DNA from: CAWJMF01 sp963843945
GTDB lineage: Bacteria; Vulcanimicrobiota; Vulcanimicrobiia; Vulcanimicrobiales; Vulcanimicrobiaceae
Direction: 5' to 3'
Assembly (NCBI GenBank): GCA_963843945.1
Contig: CAWJMF010000002.1
Span: 1,922,001-1,986,000, forward strand
Length of the DNA stretch: 64,000 bases
Shown: positions 1 through 7,916 of the stretch, piece by piece
How the letters are laid out: every line of letters begins with the position of its first letter
Numbering within the stretch: position 1 is the stretch's first letter
Position numbers and translations under genes: made by a program
The notes under the pieces: model-generated
Databases searched by the model: none
Seen by the model: the letters and a program-made list of their open reading frames with translations, nothing else
What the model was told of the DNA's origin: nothing

Positions 1-423
1 GGGATTCCGTTGATCGGCGTCTCCTCGTACGATGCCCTCGAGCCGGAAGCGATGCCGCTGCCGAGCGCGACGTTCGTCCACGCCCGAGCCGGCCTGGCTT
101 GCATGCGGCTGCGCACCGAAAGAGGGAATACCAGCCTATGTGCGCCTTACGCCGAACTGGCCGGCACCGTTGCCGCGGAAATCGGGCCGGGAAATGAACT
201 GCGCGCCTGCGGAGCGCTGGAGGGCGTGACTTCACAGCTTGGCGAACGCGGCATCATCGTGCGTCCCTGTCCTCCGGCCGAGCAGCCTCCCGCGCTCGCG
301 ATCGCGCTTCGCGCCCTCCGGCGAGCGCCGGCCGAAAACCCGCACGCCGTACTGGCGGACTACGGCGAGCGCACGAGTTACGCCGAGCGTAGCCCGAAAC
401 CGAGGCCCGCGCGGCGCGCATGA
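1..423 (+). CDS. tsaB: tRNA threonylcarbamoyladenosine biosynthesis protein TsaB, C-terminal part
   Basis: The reading frame is open from the first base, so the 5' end lies outside the window. The visible start GIPLIGVSSYDALE resembles the conserved middle of TsaB, where a G(I/V)P(L/V)xGVSSL-type stretch precedes the C-terminal subdomain. TsaB is the non-catalytic paralogue of TsaD in the complex that makes the t6A37 modification of ANN-decoding tRNAs. Its stop overlaps the ATG of the following rimI in an ATGA junction, and tsaB-rimI adjacency is very common in bacteria, which supports the call. The C-terminal tail is Arg/Pro rich. The ATPase-like N-terminal domain cannot be seen, so the assignment rests on this short motif and the neighbourhood. 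Confidence 0.75.
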   Translation, partial: GIPLIGVSSYDALEPEAMPLPSATFVHARAGLACMRLRTERGNTSLCAPYAELAGTVAAEIGPGNELRACGALEGVTSQLGERGIIVRPCPPAEQPPALAIALRALRRAPAENPHAVLADYGERTSYAERSPKPRPARRA

Positions 424-989
424 GGGCCGATCTCGATCCGCGCTTCGCCGCGAATGGCCCGCTCGCGATCGTTCCGATGCAAGCCGCCGACGTTCGCGCG
501 GTCATGCGCATCGAATCGCTCTCGTTCACCACCTCCTGGCCCCCGAGCGCGTTTCACAGCGAGCTCAACGATAACAAGCTGGCACACTACTTCGTGGGAC
601 GCGCCGGCGATCCGCAGATGGGACCGATCGTCGCCTACGGCGGCATTTGGGTGATCCTGGAAGACTCGCACGTGACGACGATCGCCGTTCATCCCGATTG
701 GCGCGGCAAGAAATACGGCGAGCAGCTGCTCGTGCGTCTCTTGCGCGAAGCGATCGAACGCGGCGCGTCGTGGATTACGCTCGAGGCGCGCGAGTCCAAC
801 CTCGTCGCCCAAAACCTCTACCGGAAGTACGGGTTCGTCACGGTCTCGACGCGCCGCGCCTACTACAGCGACAACGGCGAAAACGCGGTCGTGATGTGGG
901 CCGGAAACCTGCGCGGCGAACTCTATCGCAATCGTCTCGCCGCACTCGAGAGCCGGCTCGCGCAAACCCTGGCGATTCCGGGCGCTTGA
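420..989 (+). CDS. rimI: Ribosomal protein bS18-alanine N-acetyltransferase (GNAT family)
   Basis: This is a 189-residue GNAT acetyltransferase. It has the acetyl-CoA pyrophosphate loop in VHPDWRGKKYGEQLL (pattern R/Q-x-x-G-x-G/A) and the C-terminal NLYRKYGF strand-helix typical of RimI. Known members acetylate the N-terminal alanine of ribosomal protein bS18. A 30-residue N-terminal extension precedes the usual IVPMQAADV start, and an internal start could be used. The ATG overlaps the tsaB stop and the gene's own stop overlaps the TTG start of yqeK, so the four genes tsaB-rimI-yqeK-rsfS are probably translated from one message. RimI substrate specificity is inferred from context, because GNAT paralogues look alike. 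Confidence 0.85.
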   Translation: MRADLDPRFAANGPLAIVPMQAADVRAVMRIESLSFTTSWPPSAFHSELNDNKLAHYFVGRAGDPQMGPIVAYGGIWVILEDSHVTTIAVHPDWRGKKYGEQLLVRLLREAIERGASWITLEARESNLVAQNLYRKYGFVTVSTRRAYYSDNGENAVVMWAGNLRGELYRNRLAALESRLAQTLAIPGA

Positions 990-1582
990 ATTTCACGGCG
1001 CTCGCGAAGGCAGTCCGCGCGCACTTGGCCCTCGATCATCGGTACGAGCACGTGCTTCGCGTCGCTCGCCTGGCCGAGCGCCTCGCAAGCGCGCACGGCG
1101 TTGCGCCGGAGCGCGCGCGCTTGGCCGGAATGCTCCACGACCTCGCGCGCCTCTATCCGGCCGAGCGCCTGCTGCGGGAGTGCGCGGCGCGCGGTCTCGC
1201 GGTCGACGCCTTCGAGCGGCGCAACCCGATCGTGCTGCACGCGCGGCTCGGCGCCGAGCTTGCGCGCGAGCGCTTCGGCGTGAATGATGAAGGCGTGCTC
1301 TCCGCGATTCGCAAGCACACCGTCGCGGCCGCGGAGATGTCACCGCTCGATGAGGTCGTGTACCTCGCCGACGGCCTCGAGCCGGGCCGGCCTTTCGCCG
1401 AGCGCGGCGCACTCGAGCGTTCCGCCTTCGAGGACCTGTCCGCTGCGATGTTGGCGACGCTCGAAACGAGCGGCGCCTATCTCGCGGAACGCGGGCTCGA
1501 AATCGCGCCGCAAACCCTTGCCGCACTCGACCGTTACCGGAAGCTCGCGGTAACGAAAGGAGCAACGACCTGCCTGACCTGA
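986..1582 (+). CDS. yqeK: HD-domain nucleotidase, YqeK family (symmetrical Ap4A hydrolase)
   Basis: This 198-residue HD-superfamily protein has metal-binding candidates H22 (RYEHVLRVARLAERLA), H51-D52 (GMLHDLARL) and a later IRKHT histidine. YqeK proteins hydrolyse diadenosine tetraphosphate to two ADP and typically lie just before rsfS, as here. The start is taken as TTG at 986, whose last two bases share the rimI stop (TTGA). The much longer frame opening at 647 is an artefact running through rimI. The last codons contain the AAAGGAG that serves as the ribosome-binding site for rsfS. Size matches the family (about 190-200 residues). Confidence 0.8.
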   Translation: MNFTALAKAVRAHLALDHRYEHVLRVARLAERLASAHGVAPERARLAGMLHDLARLYPAERLLRECAARGLAVDAFERRNPIVLHARLGAELARERFGVNDEGVLSAIRKHTVAAAEMSPLDEVVYLADGLEPGRPFAERGALERSAFEDLSAAMLATLETSGAYLAERGLEIAPQTLAALDRYRKLAVTKGATTCLT

Positions 1583-1911
1583 TCGATATCGTCCAAGCGG
1601 CCGCGCTCGACAAGAAAGCCGAAGACGTCGTCGTCTTGCCCTTGGAAGGGCGCACCATCGTCGCCGACGCGTTCTTGCTCGCGACCGGACGATCGAAAAT
1701 ACAAACGCGCTCGATCGCCGACTCGATCGCCGAAGCCGTCAAGGACGCCGGGTTCCGCGTCGCGCGAATCGAAGGTTACGCCGACGGCGGCTGGATCCTC
1801 ATCGACTTGGGCACGGTCGTCGCCCACGTTTTCACCCCCGAATCGCGAGCGTTTTACAATCTCGAGCGGCTGTGGGGTGCACCGGAATCGCGCCGAGCGC
1901 AAGGTTCGTGA
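1570..1911 (+). CDS. rsfS: Ribosome silencing factor RsfS
   Basis: RsfS binds uL14 on the 50S subunit and blocks subunit joining when nutrients are scarce. The protein shows the family pattern: an LDKKAEDVVVLPLEGRT-like N-terminus, then ADAFLLATGRS, GGWILIDLGTVVAHVF and a terminal FYNLERLW. The conserved N-terminal helix LPDLIDIVQAAALDKKAED lies upstream of the first TTG at 1636, so a start there would delete half the fold. The only sensible start is CTG at 1570, seven bases after AAGGAG, inside the yqeK 3' end. This gives 113 residues, the normal family length. The stop overlaps the GTG of a small membrane ORF. Confidence 0.85.
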   Translation: MPDLIDIVQAAALDKKAEDVVVLPLEGRTIVADAFLLATGRSKIQTRSIADSIAEAVKDAGFRVARIEGYADGGWILIDLGTVVAHVFTPESRAFYNLERLWGAPESRRAQGS

Positions 1912-2039
1912 AAACCCGGCCTCGCTCGCGGCGCTCGCGCCGCACCTTCGAACTCGTGAAGAAGGCCGGAATCTGGATCTTTCTGGCGTGTTTCGTCGCC
2001 AGCATCGTCGGGGTCGCCTTGGTGGCCGTCAGCCGCTAG
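1908..2039 (+). CDS. Small single-pass membrane protein (43 residues)
   Basis: A short frame starts at GTG 1908, overlapping the rsfS stop in a GTGA junction. It encodes an Arg-rich N-terminus (about eight Arg/Lys in the first 17 residues) followed by one hydrophobic helix containing IWIFLACFVASIVGVALVAV. The positive-inside rule predicts a cytoplasmic N-terminus. I do not recognise a family. The tight coupling to rsfS and the clean basic-then-hydrophobic pattern argue that it is translated. An alternative is chance coding potential in GC-rich DNA. Confidence 0.5.
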   Translation: MKTRPRSRRSRRTFELVKKAGIWIFLACFVASIVGVALVAVSR

Positions 2040-2095
2040 CGGGCGAACGCCGGAAACAATCCCTTCCCCGCCGGGTAACAAAGGACGTGCGCTCT

Positions 2096-3103
2096 ATGAA
2101 TATTTTGTCGAAAATCTCCGGCGCGGTCGCCGCGCTGGCGCTCGCTTTCGGGGCGCTCGGCGCCCCGGCGCTCGCGCGCGACTCGTACGTCATCGACGGC
2201 GCCGGGATGTTCAGCTCCGCGACGGTGTCGGCGTTGAACGAAAAGATCTCGGACTTCAACCGGTCGACCGGCAAGGAAGTCGTCGTCATCACGGTCCCAA
2301 GTCTCAACGGCACGCCGCTCAACGATGCGACGGAGCACGCTTTTGCCGAGAAGCAAGTCAACGGCGTTCTCATCTTCATCGCGAAAGCGGAGAAGAAGTT
2401 CAACGTCGTGGGCGATCGCGCGTCGCGTGCGTTCTTTCCACCGGGGACCTTCCAGACGATTCACGACGCGATGCGCGCCTCGTTTCAAACCGGCGATTTC
2501 GACCAGGGCATCACGACCGGCGTCAACCTCGTGCTCGCGCAATACCGCAGCCATCAAAACGGCCTCGGAACGAGCGCCGGCGCGCAGCAGCGCGTCCCGG
2601 CTCCGGCCACTAGCAGTCAATCTTTCGGAGGCTTTATGTCGCTCATCTGGCTCGGGTTCATCCTGCTCGCAGGCTTCTTGATCATTCGCGCGATCTTCCG
2701 CGCCATGTTCGGGCGGCGCACGCCACCCGGCTACGGTCCGGGACCCGGCTACGGCCAGCCGCCGATGGTGGGCGGGCCCGGCTACGGCCCCGGTTACGGC
2801 GGTGGCATGGGCGGCGGTGGCGGCAGCTTCTTCAGCGGTCTGCTAGGCGGACTCGGCGGGGCCTTCCTCGGTAACGAGCTCTTCCGCGGCGGCGGCCAAT
2901 CGCTGGGCGGCGGCGCGGGCATGGCCGGACTAGGCGGCGATCAGGGCGCCGGCGTTGACGCCTCCGGCTGGCAATCCGATGCCGGTCAGGCCGACATGGG
3001 CAACGCGGGCGGCGGCGGCTGGGGTGACTCCGGCGGCGGCTTCGACGCGGGCGGCGGCGGGTTCGACGGTGGCGGCGGCGGCGACGGCGGAGGCGGCTGG
3101 TAG
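2096..3103 (+). CDS. Secreted TPM-domain protein with membrane anchor and glycine-rich tail
   Basis: The ATG at 2096 follows AAAGGA and begins a signal peptide (MNILSKISGAVAALALAFGA...ALA). Residues about 25-145 form a TPM domain (PF04536 type: YVIDGAGMFSS, KEVVVITVPSLNG, the GVLIFIAKAEKK strand and VGDRASRAFFPPG). These domains occur in a thylakoid photosystem II assembly phosphatase and in many bacterial envelope proteins. A transmembrane helix (SLIWLGFILLAGFLIIRAIF) follows near residue 185, and then about 120 residues of Gly/Tyr/Pro and Gly-Gly-Gly repeats. The architecture resembles the YgcG-like group. The Gly-rich tail is probably disordered and extracytoplasmic or cytoplasmic depending on topology. 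Exact function is unknown. Confidence 0.8.
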   Translation: MNILSKISGAVAALALAFGALGAPALARDSYVIDGAGMFSSATVSALNEKISDFNRSTGKEVVVITVPSLNGTPLNDATEHAFAEKQVNGVLIFIAKAEKKFNVVGDRASRAFFPPGTFQTIHDAMRASFQTGDFDQGITTGVNLVLAQYRSHQNGLGTSAGAQQRVPAPATSSQSFGGFMSLIWLGFILLAGFLIIRAIFRAMFGRRTPPGYGPGPGYGQPPMVGGPGYGPGYGGGMGGGGGSFFSGLLGGLGGAFLGNELFRGGGQSLGGGAGMAGLGGDQGAGVDASGWQSDAGQADMGNAGGGGWGDSGGGFDAGGGGFDGGGGGDGGGGW

Positions 3104-3118
3104 GAGGGCGTCCCGCGC

Positions 3119-3766
3119 CTAGCGGCCACCCGCGAGCGCGTAGGGTTGTAGCTCCTCGATGAGGCGCGGGCTCGTGCCCGCGACGTCGAGCAAGTCGTCG
3201 AGCGACGCAAACGGACCGTTTGCATCGCGAAATTCCACGATCCGCTCGGCTAACGCCGGCCCGATTCCCGGCAACGTTTCGAGGGCTGCGGCATCAGCTG
3301 AATTCAGGTCGACCGGCTCGTCCGGGGCTTTGCGAAGGCGCCGGCGCCCCCCGGCTCCGTGGAGACGCCGGTGCCGGCCGCCGGCTGCGCGGCGTTCGCC
3401 TCCGGCGCTTCGCTCGAGCGCGCCGATCGCTGCGCCGCGGGCGGGAACGGCCAGTTCCTCGCCGTCTTCGAGCCGCTGCGCGAGATTGACGGCGACCGGG
3501 TCGGCGCCGGCGCGGACGCCGCCCGCTGCACGAATCGCCGCATCGGCGCGCGACCCCGCGGGCAATGCGTAGACGCCGGGCCGTGCGACTTCGCCGGCCA
3601 CGAACACGACGACGCGACCGCCGGCCGCGGCTGCGCGAACGTGCGGAGCCGGCACGTCGGCGCTCGACACGAAGGCCGCCGCCGGGCGAGGCGGCTGCGG
3701 GCGAAAGAGCGCTGCGCCGCCGGCCAGTCCGAGCAGCGCGAGGGTGAAAAGCATACGTTTGTCCAC
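3119..3766 (-). CDS. comEA: Competence-type DNA-binding protein ComEA (SLBB + helix-hairpin-helix)
   Basis: ComEA captures double-stranded DNA outside the inner membrane during transformation and works with the ComEC channel, which lies at 9950-12250. Order: N-terminal hydrophobic anchor (MLFTLALLGLAGGAALF), SLBB domain (VVVFVAGEVARPGVYALPAGSR, about residues 52-110), linker, and C-terminal HhH DNA-binding repeat (VDLNSADAAALETLPGIGP, about 150-215). Start is GTG 3766, with ATG 3754 as an alternative. The linker, encoded at about 3333-3412, is unusually Arg-rich. Read one base out of frame, the same bases give an Ala/Pro/Gly linker with near-total G/C at third positions, suggesting two compensating indels (see findings). 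The gene is convergent with the TPM-domain gene upstream and divergent from leuS. Confidence 0.85.
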   Translation of the reverse strand: MDKRMLFTLALLGLAGGAALFRPQPPRPAAAFVSSADVPAPHVRAAAAGGRVVVFVAGEVARPGVYALPAGSRADAAIRAAGGVRAGADPVAVNLAQRLEDGEELAVPARGAAIGALERSAGGERRAAGGRHRRLHGAGGRRRLRKAPDEPVDLNSADAAALETLPGIGPALAERIVEFRDANGPFASLDDLLDVAGTSPRLIEELQPYALAGGR

Positions 3767-3844
3767 GCCGCTCCATCACGCCGCAAGCGACGCGCGGCAA
3801 GCACGGCGAGGACCGCGCCGCAAGCGACGGAACAGAAGGAGACG

Positions 3845-6340
3845 ATGATCGAGGAGCGCCCGGAAGTCTACGATTACCGCACGATCGAGCGCCACTGGCA
3901 AGACGAGTGGGAGCGTGCGGGCATCTATCGGGCGCGCGACGGCGCGGCGGGCCCGAAATATTACGTCCTCGAGATGCTGCCGTATCCCTCGGGCGATCTC
4001 CACGTCGGCCACGCGAAAAACTACACGCTCGGCGACGCGATCGCGCGGATGCAGCGCATGCAAGGCTTCAACGTCATGCACCCGATGGGCTTCGATGCCT
4101 TCGGGCTGCCTGCCGAAAATGCGGCGATCGAGCGCGGCGTCGATCCGGGCGTTTGGACGCACGCCAACATCGCCAACATGGAACGCCAGATCCGTTTGAT
4201 GGGAACGAGCTACGACTGGACGCGCGAGTTCGCGACGTGCGATCCGTCGTACTACCGCTGGAACCAATGGCTCTTTTTGCGGCTCTACGAAGACGGTCTC
4301 GCTTACAAGCGCGAAGCGCCGGTCAATTGGTGCCCGAAAGATCGAACCGTTCTGGCCAACGAACAAGTCGAGGACGGGCGCTGCTGGCGCTGCGGAACGC
4401 TCGTCGAGCGCCGCAACCTCTCGCAATGGTTCTTGAAGATCACCGCCTACGCCGACCGTTTGCTGGCGGCGGTCGAAAAGCTCGACGGCTGGCCCGAAAA
4501 GATCCGCACGATGCAGCGCAATTGGATCGGCCGCAGCGAGGGCGTCACGTTTTCGTTCGAAGTCGAAGGTTTGAGCGAACGCGTCTCCGTCTACACGACG
4601 CGCGTCGACACGCTCTTCGGCGTCACGTACCTCGCGCTGGCACCCGAGCACCCGCTGGTCGCGAAGATCGTCGCGCGCCATCCCGCGCAGCGCGAAGCGG
4701 TGGAAGCCTTCGCCGCCTCGGTCCGCAACAAATCCGAGCTCGAACGAACGAGCCTGATGGAAAAGGCCGGCGTTCCGACCGGCGCCTTCGCGCGCAACCC
4801 GCTCTCGAACGAGCGCATTCCGGTTTGGATCACCAACTACGTGCTGGCCGAATACGGAACGGGCGCGGTCATGGGCGTGCCGGGCCACGACGAACGCGAT
4901 TTCGAGTTCGCACGCACTGCCGGATTGCCCGTCCTGCAGGTCATCGAGGACGCGAACACGCCCGCCGGGGCGCCGCTCGTTCCGCTGCAGAGCGCGTATG
5001 TCGAAGACGGCCGTTTGATTGCCAGCGGCGACTACGACGCGATGAACTCCGCCCGCGCGCGCAGCGCGATCGGCGACCGGCTGGTCGCGCTCGGGATCGG
5101 CGAGCGCACGGTGAACTACCGGATCCGCGACTGGCTGGTCTCACGTCAGCGCTACTGGGGCACGCCGATCCCGATCGTCTATTGCCCCGAGCACGGCGAG
5201 GTGCCGGTGCCGGACGACGCGCTGCCGGTCTTGCTGCCCTCGAACGTCCGCATCACGGGTGAAGGCTCGCCGCTCGCGCTGGACGAGGCTTTCGTTCAAA
5301 CGTCGTGTCCGCTTTGCGGCGGCCCGGCCCGCCGCGAGAGCGACACCATGGACACGTTCTTCGATTCGTCCTGGTATTACGCGCGTTACCTCGACCCGCG
5401 CGACGAGCAAGCCCCGTGGAATCCGGCGCTCGCGAACCCGTGGCTCAACGTCGACCAATACATCGGCGGCGCGGAACACGCGGTGCTGCACCTCCTCTAC
5501 GCGCGCTTTTTCTACAAGTACTTCCACGACAAGGGCTGGGTCGCCGGGAGCGACGAGCCCTTCGAGCGGCTGTTCAATCAGGGCATGGTCCTGCGCTTCA
5601 GCGAGAAGATGAGCAAGAGCAAAGGCAACGTGGTGGGCATCGACGAGACCGTCGAGCATCACGGCGTCGATGCCATGCGGCTGTTCTTGCTCAAGGCGAC
5701 GCCGCCCGAAGATACGATGGAGTGGACCGACGAGGGCATCGCCGGCCGCGTGCGCTTCCTGGATCGCGTTTGGCGCGCCGCCGCGCCACTCGCGGAGCGT
5801 GCCGCCGGCGCGCCGCTCGGCGCGCTGCCGCCGCTCGAGAACGATGCGCAACGCGAGTTGGTGCGCGCGCTGCACGCGGCGCTCAAGTCCGGCGCGGAAG
5901 AAACCTCGACGCGGCGCTTTCACTACAACACGACGCTGGCGCGGCTCGACGAGCTGATCAACGCGCTGACGAAGTTCGCGCAGACTGCGCCGGCCGAGGA
6001 CCGCGCGCTGCCGTACGTCGTGCACGCGCTGCCGATCGTGCTCGCGCCGTTTGCGCCGCACATCGCCGAAGAGCTTTGGCACCGCATGGGTCACGAGCGC
6101 TCCGTTCATCTCGAGCGCTGGATCGCCTACGATCCGGCCGCGCTGGCCCTCGCCGAGGTGGAGCTGGTCGTGCAAGTCAACGGCCGGGTGCGCGGACGCA
6201 TCCGTTCGGCGCCCGGCGTCGGCCAAGAAGCCGCGCTCGCCCTCGCGCTCGAGGACCGCAACGTCCAAACGCATCTCGAGGGAAAGACCATCCGCAAGCA
6301 GATTTTCGTCCCCGACAAGCTGCTGAACCTGGTGACGTAG
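3845..6340 (+). CDS. leuS: Leucyl-tRNA synthetase
   Basis: This 831-residue class I aminoacyl-tRNA synthetase charges tRNA-Leu. Visible landmarks are the HIGH signature as HVGH (53-56, in YPSGDLHVGHAKNY), the editing CP1 insert with threonine-rich YTTRVDTLFGVTY and the GTGAVMGVPGHDERD segment, zinc-type cysteine pairs (NWCPKD, CWRCG, CPLCGG), and KMSKS at 588-592 followed by KGN. The C-terminal anticodon-binding and LeuRS domains end at VPDKLLNLVT. Start ATG 3845 follows GAAGGAGACG. The open frame continues far upstream through comEA antisense sequence, which is not coding. Length matches the bacterial family. Confidence 0.97.
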   Translation: MIEERPEVYDYRTIERHWQDEWERAGIYRARDGAAGPKYYVLEMLPYPSGDLHVGHAKNYTLGDAIARMQRMQGFNVMHPMGFDAFGLPAENAAIERGVDPGVWTHANIANMERQIRLMGTSYDWTREFATCDPSYYRWNQWLFLRLYEDGLAYKREAPVNWCPKDRTVLANEQVEDGRCWRCGTLVERRNLSQWFLKITAYADRLLAAVEKLDGWPEKIRTMQRNWIGRSEGVTFSFEVEGLSERVSVYTTRVDTLFGVTYLALAPEHPLVAKIVARHPAQREAVEAFAASVRNKSELERTSLMEKAGVPTGAFARNPLSNERIPVWITNYVLAEYGTGAVMGVPGHDERDFEFARTAGLPVLQVIEDANTPAGAPLVPLQSAYVEDGRLIASGDYDAMNSARARSAIGDRLVALGIGERTVNYRIRDWLVSRQRYWGTPIPIVYCPEHGEVPVPDDALPVLLPSNVRITGEGSPLALDEAFVQTSCPLCGGPARRESDTMDTFFDSSWYYARYLDPRDEQAPWNPALANPWLNVDQYIGGAEHAVLHLLYARFFYKYFHDKGWVAGSDEPFERLFNQGMVLRFSEKMSKSKGNVVGIDETVEHHGVDAMRLFLLKATPPEDTMEWTDEGIAGRVRFLDRVWRAAAPLAERAAGAPLGALPPLENDAQRELVRALHAALKSGAEETSTRRFHYNTTLARLDELINALTKFAQTAPAEDRALPYVVHALPIVLAPFAPHIAEELWHRMGHERSVHLERWIAYDPAALALAEVELVVQVNGRVRGRIRSAPGVGQEAALALALEDRNVQTHLEGKTIRKQIFVPDKLLNLVT

Positions 6341-6345
6341 CCGCG

Positions 6346-7116
6346 CTAGGGAACGGGAGCGGCGAGCGACCTCTGCAGGTCGCGCAGCGGCTCGAGGCTC
6401 ACCCGGATCAATCCGCTCTGGGCGTGATCGAGGTCGAGCGTTACCGTCACGACCAGCGAAAGCATGGTCGCGAAAAGTACCGTGGCCACGATGTGGCGAC
6501 CCGATTTGCCGAATCCGTAACCGAGCAAACCGGCCGCGGCTAAGATCACGACGCCTAAAATATCGATCACCGGATCGGGGATGTTCGCATCCAGTGCCGC
6601 GGCCTGATCGCCGCTCGCATCGATCGTGTCGTTGAGCGTCGAGACGAAGAGCGGCACGATCGTCGAGCGCGGGTCGCGCGCCGACTCGCGGCGCGCGACC
6701 GCCCACATGCGGTCCTGGAGCCGGGCGGATTGGGCCGCGGCTCGGCCTCGTCCGGCGCGATCCCGGTCGGCTAGCGCGAAGGCCACCCGCGCGTCGACGT
6801 ACTCGCGCAAGAACGCGTTCATCTCGTGCGCGGCGGACGGCGCCAGCATCTCACTGCGCAACACCGTCGTGCCGATCGCGTTCGCTTCCTTGACGACCAG
6901 CAGACGGCGCGCGTCGTAGTGCGAGACGGCCAACGAAAACGAGAAGCCCAGCAACAGCCCGACGATGCTGTACGCCGCACCTTCGACGACCCCGAAGCTC
7001 GTGTCGTCTTCCTTGCCGCGCCGCGAAAGCGAAAAGCGAAATCCGAGTTCGACGAAGACCACGATCAGACCGAAGATCGCGAGCGTGAGCAGTACCGAGT
7101 CGAGGCCCGGGTTCAA
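6346..7116 (-). CDS. Bestrophin-like/DUF4239-type integral membrane protein
   Basis: A 256-residue protein begins with TTG 7116, which overlaps the stop of the upstream SDR gene (TTGA). Two helices lie at the N-terminus (LLTLAIFGLIVVFVELGF and VVEGAAYSIVGLLLGFSFSLAV). A soluble helical region follows (about residues 70-170), and then two C-terminal helices (VIDILGVVILAAAGLLGYGFG and IVATVLFATMLSLVVTVTLDLD). This 2+2 layout with EGAAYSIVGLLLGFSFS and a central ANAIGTTVLR motif is typical of the DUF4239 family. Function of that family is not established. It is the last gene of a three-gene minus-strand operon with the SDR and epimerase genes. Confidence 0.65.
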   Translation of the reverse strand: MNPGLDSVLLTLAIFGLIVVFVELGFRFSLSRRGKEDDTSFGVVEGAAYSIVGLLLGFSFSLAVSHYDARRLLVVKEANAIGTTVLRSEMLAPSAAHEMNAFLREYVDARVAFALADRDRAGRGRAAAQSARLQDRMWAVARRESARDPRSTIVPLFVSTLNDTIDASGDQAAALDANIPDPVIDILGVVILAAAGLLGYGFGKSGRHIVATVLFATMLSLVVTVTLDLDHAQSGLIRVSLEPLRDLQRSLAAPVP

Positions 7117-7916
7117 TGCGCCGACCAGCCGCCGTCGATCGAGATCGGCGCACCCGTTATCGAACGCGCCGCGTCCGAACAGAGGTAGGCGCACAGCTCG
7201 CCGACCTCTTGCGGTTCGATGAAGCGCTTCGTCGGCATCGCTTCCAGGAACGCCCGCTCGAGCGCCTGTTCCTCCGAGATACCCCCGCCGTACGATTGCA
7301 CGAGCGCGGGCGCTTGATTGCGCACGAGGTCCGTCAGCACCGCACCCGGGCAGACCGCGTTCACCGTGATCCCGAAGGGCGCACCCTCGACGGCCGACGC
7401 GCGCGTGAGTCCGACGACGCCGTGCTTGGCCGCAACGTAGGCGGCTTTGTAGGGCGAGGCCACGAGCCCGTGGACGCTCGCGATGTTGACGATGCGGCCG
7501 CGCTTCCGCGCGAGCATGTGCCCCCAGACCGCTTTACTGGCGTGGAAGACTCCGTCGAGGTTGATCGACGTAACGAAATCCCACTTGTCGTCGGGAAACT
7601 CACCGAAGGGCGCCACGAACTGCACGCCCGCATTGTTGACGAGGTGGTCGATCGCGCCGAAGTCCGCGGCAACGGCGTCGACCATCCCACGCAACAGCTC
7701 CGGCTTGCGCACGTCGACCGCGTACCCGCGCGCCTTCACCCCGGTTTCACTCGCGATCTTGGCCGCGGCGGCGCCCGCCTCGTCGCCGTCGAGGTCGAAC
7801 AAAGCGAGCGCCGAGCCGGCGCGGGCCAGTTCCAAGCCCGCAGCGGCGCCGATTCCACGGCTGCCGCCCGTGACGATGCTGACGCGGCCGGAGAGGTCGA
7901 TGAACGCTGCAGCCAT
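7113..7916 (-). CDS. Short-chain dehydrogenase/reductase, 3-hydroxybutyrate dehydrogenase-like
   Basis: This is a 267-residue classical SDR. The Rossmann motif is TGGSRGIG (16-23), the structural motif is NNAG (94-97), and the catalytic residues are S147 (NIASVHG), Y160 and K164 (YVAAK). The PGAVLTDLVRNQ and C-terminal SIDGGWSAH segments resemble D-3-hydroxybutyrate dehydrogenases, which oxidise 3-hydroxybutyrate to acetoacetate with NAD+. D41 after the glycine motif suggests NAD(H) preference. The ATG overlaps the epimerase stop by one base (TAATG). The substrate is inferred from overall resemblance only. Many SDRs share this pattern, so a different secondary alcohol is possible. Confidence 0.8.
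   Translation of the reverse strand: MAAAFIDLSGRVSIVTGGSRGIGAAAGLELARAGSALALFDLDGDEAGAAAAKIASETGVKARGYAVDVRKPELLRGMVDAVAADFGAIDHLVNNAGVQFVAPFGEFPDDKWDFVTSINLDGVFHASKAVWGHMLARKRGRIVNIASVHGLVASPYKAAYVAAKHGVVGLTRASAVEGAPFGITVNAVCPGAVLTDLVRNQAPALVQSYGGGISEEQALERAFLEAMPTKRFIEPQEVGELCAYLCSDAARSITGAPISIDGGWSAH

Noticed and set aside
3359..3844. Long N-terminal extension of the leucyl-tRNA synthetase frame
   Set aside because: This stretch is antisense to comEA, is Arg-rich, and precedes a proper ribosome-binding site and ATG at 3845 that gives the normal protein length.
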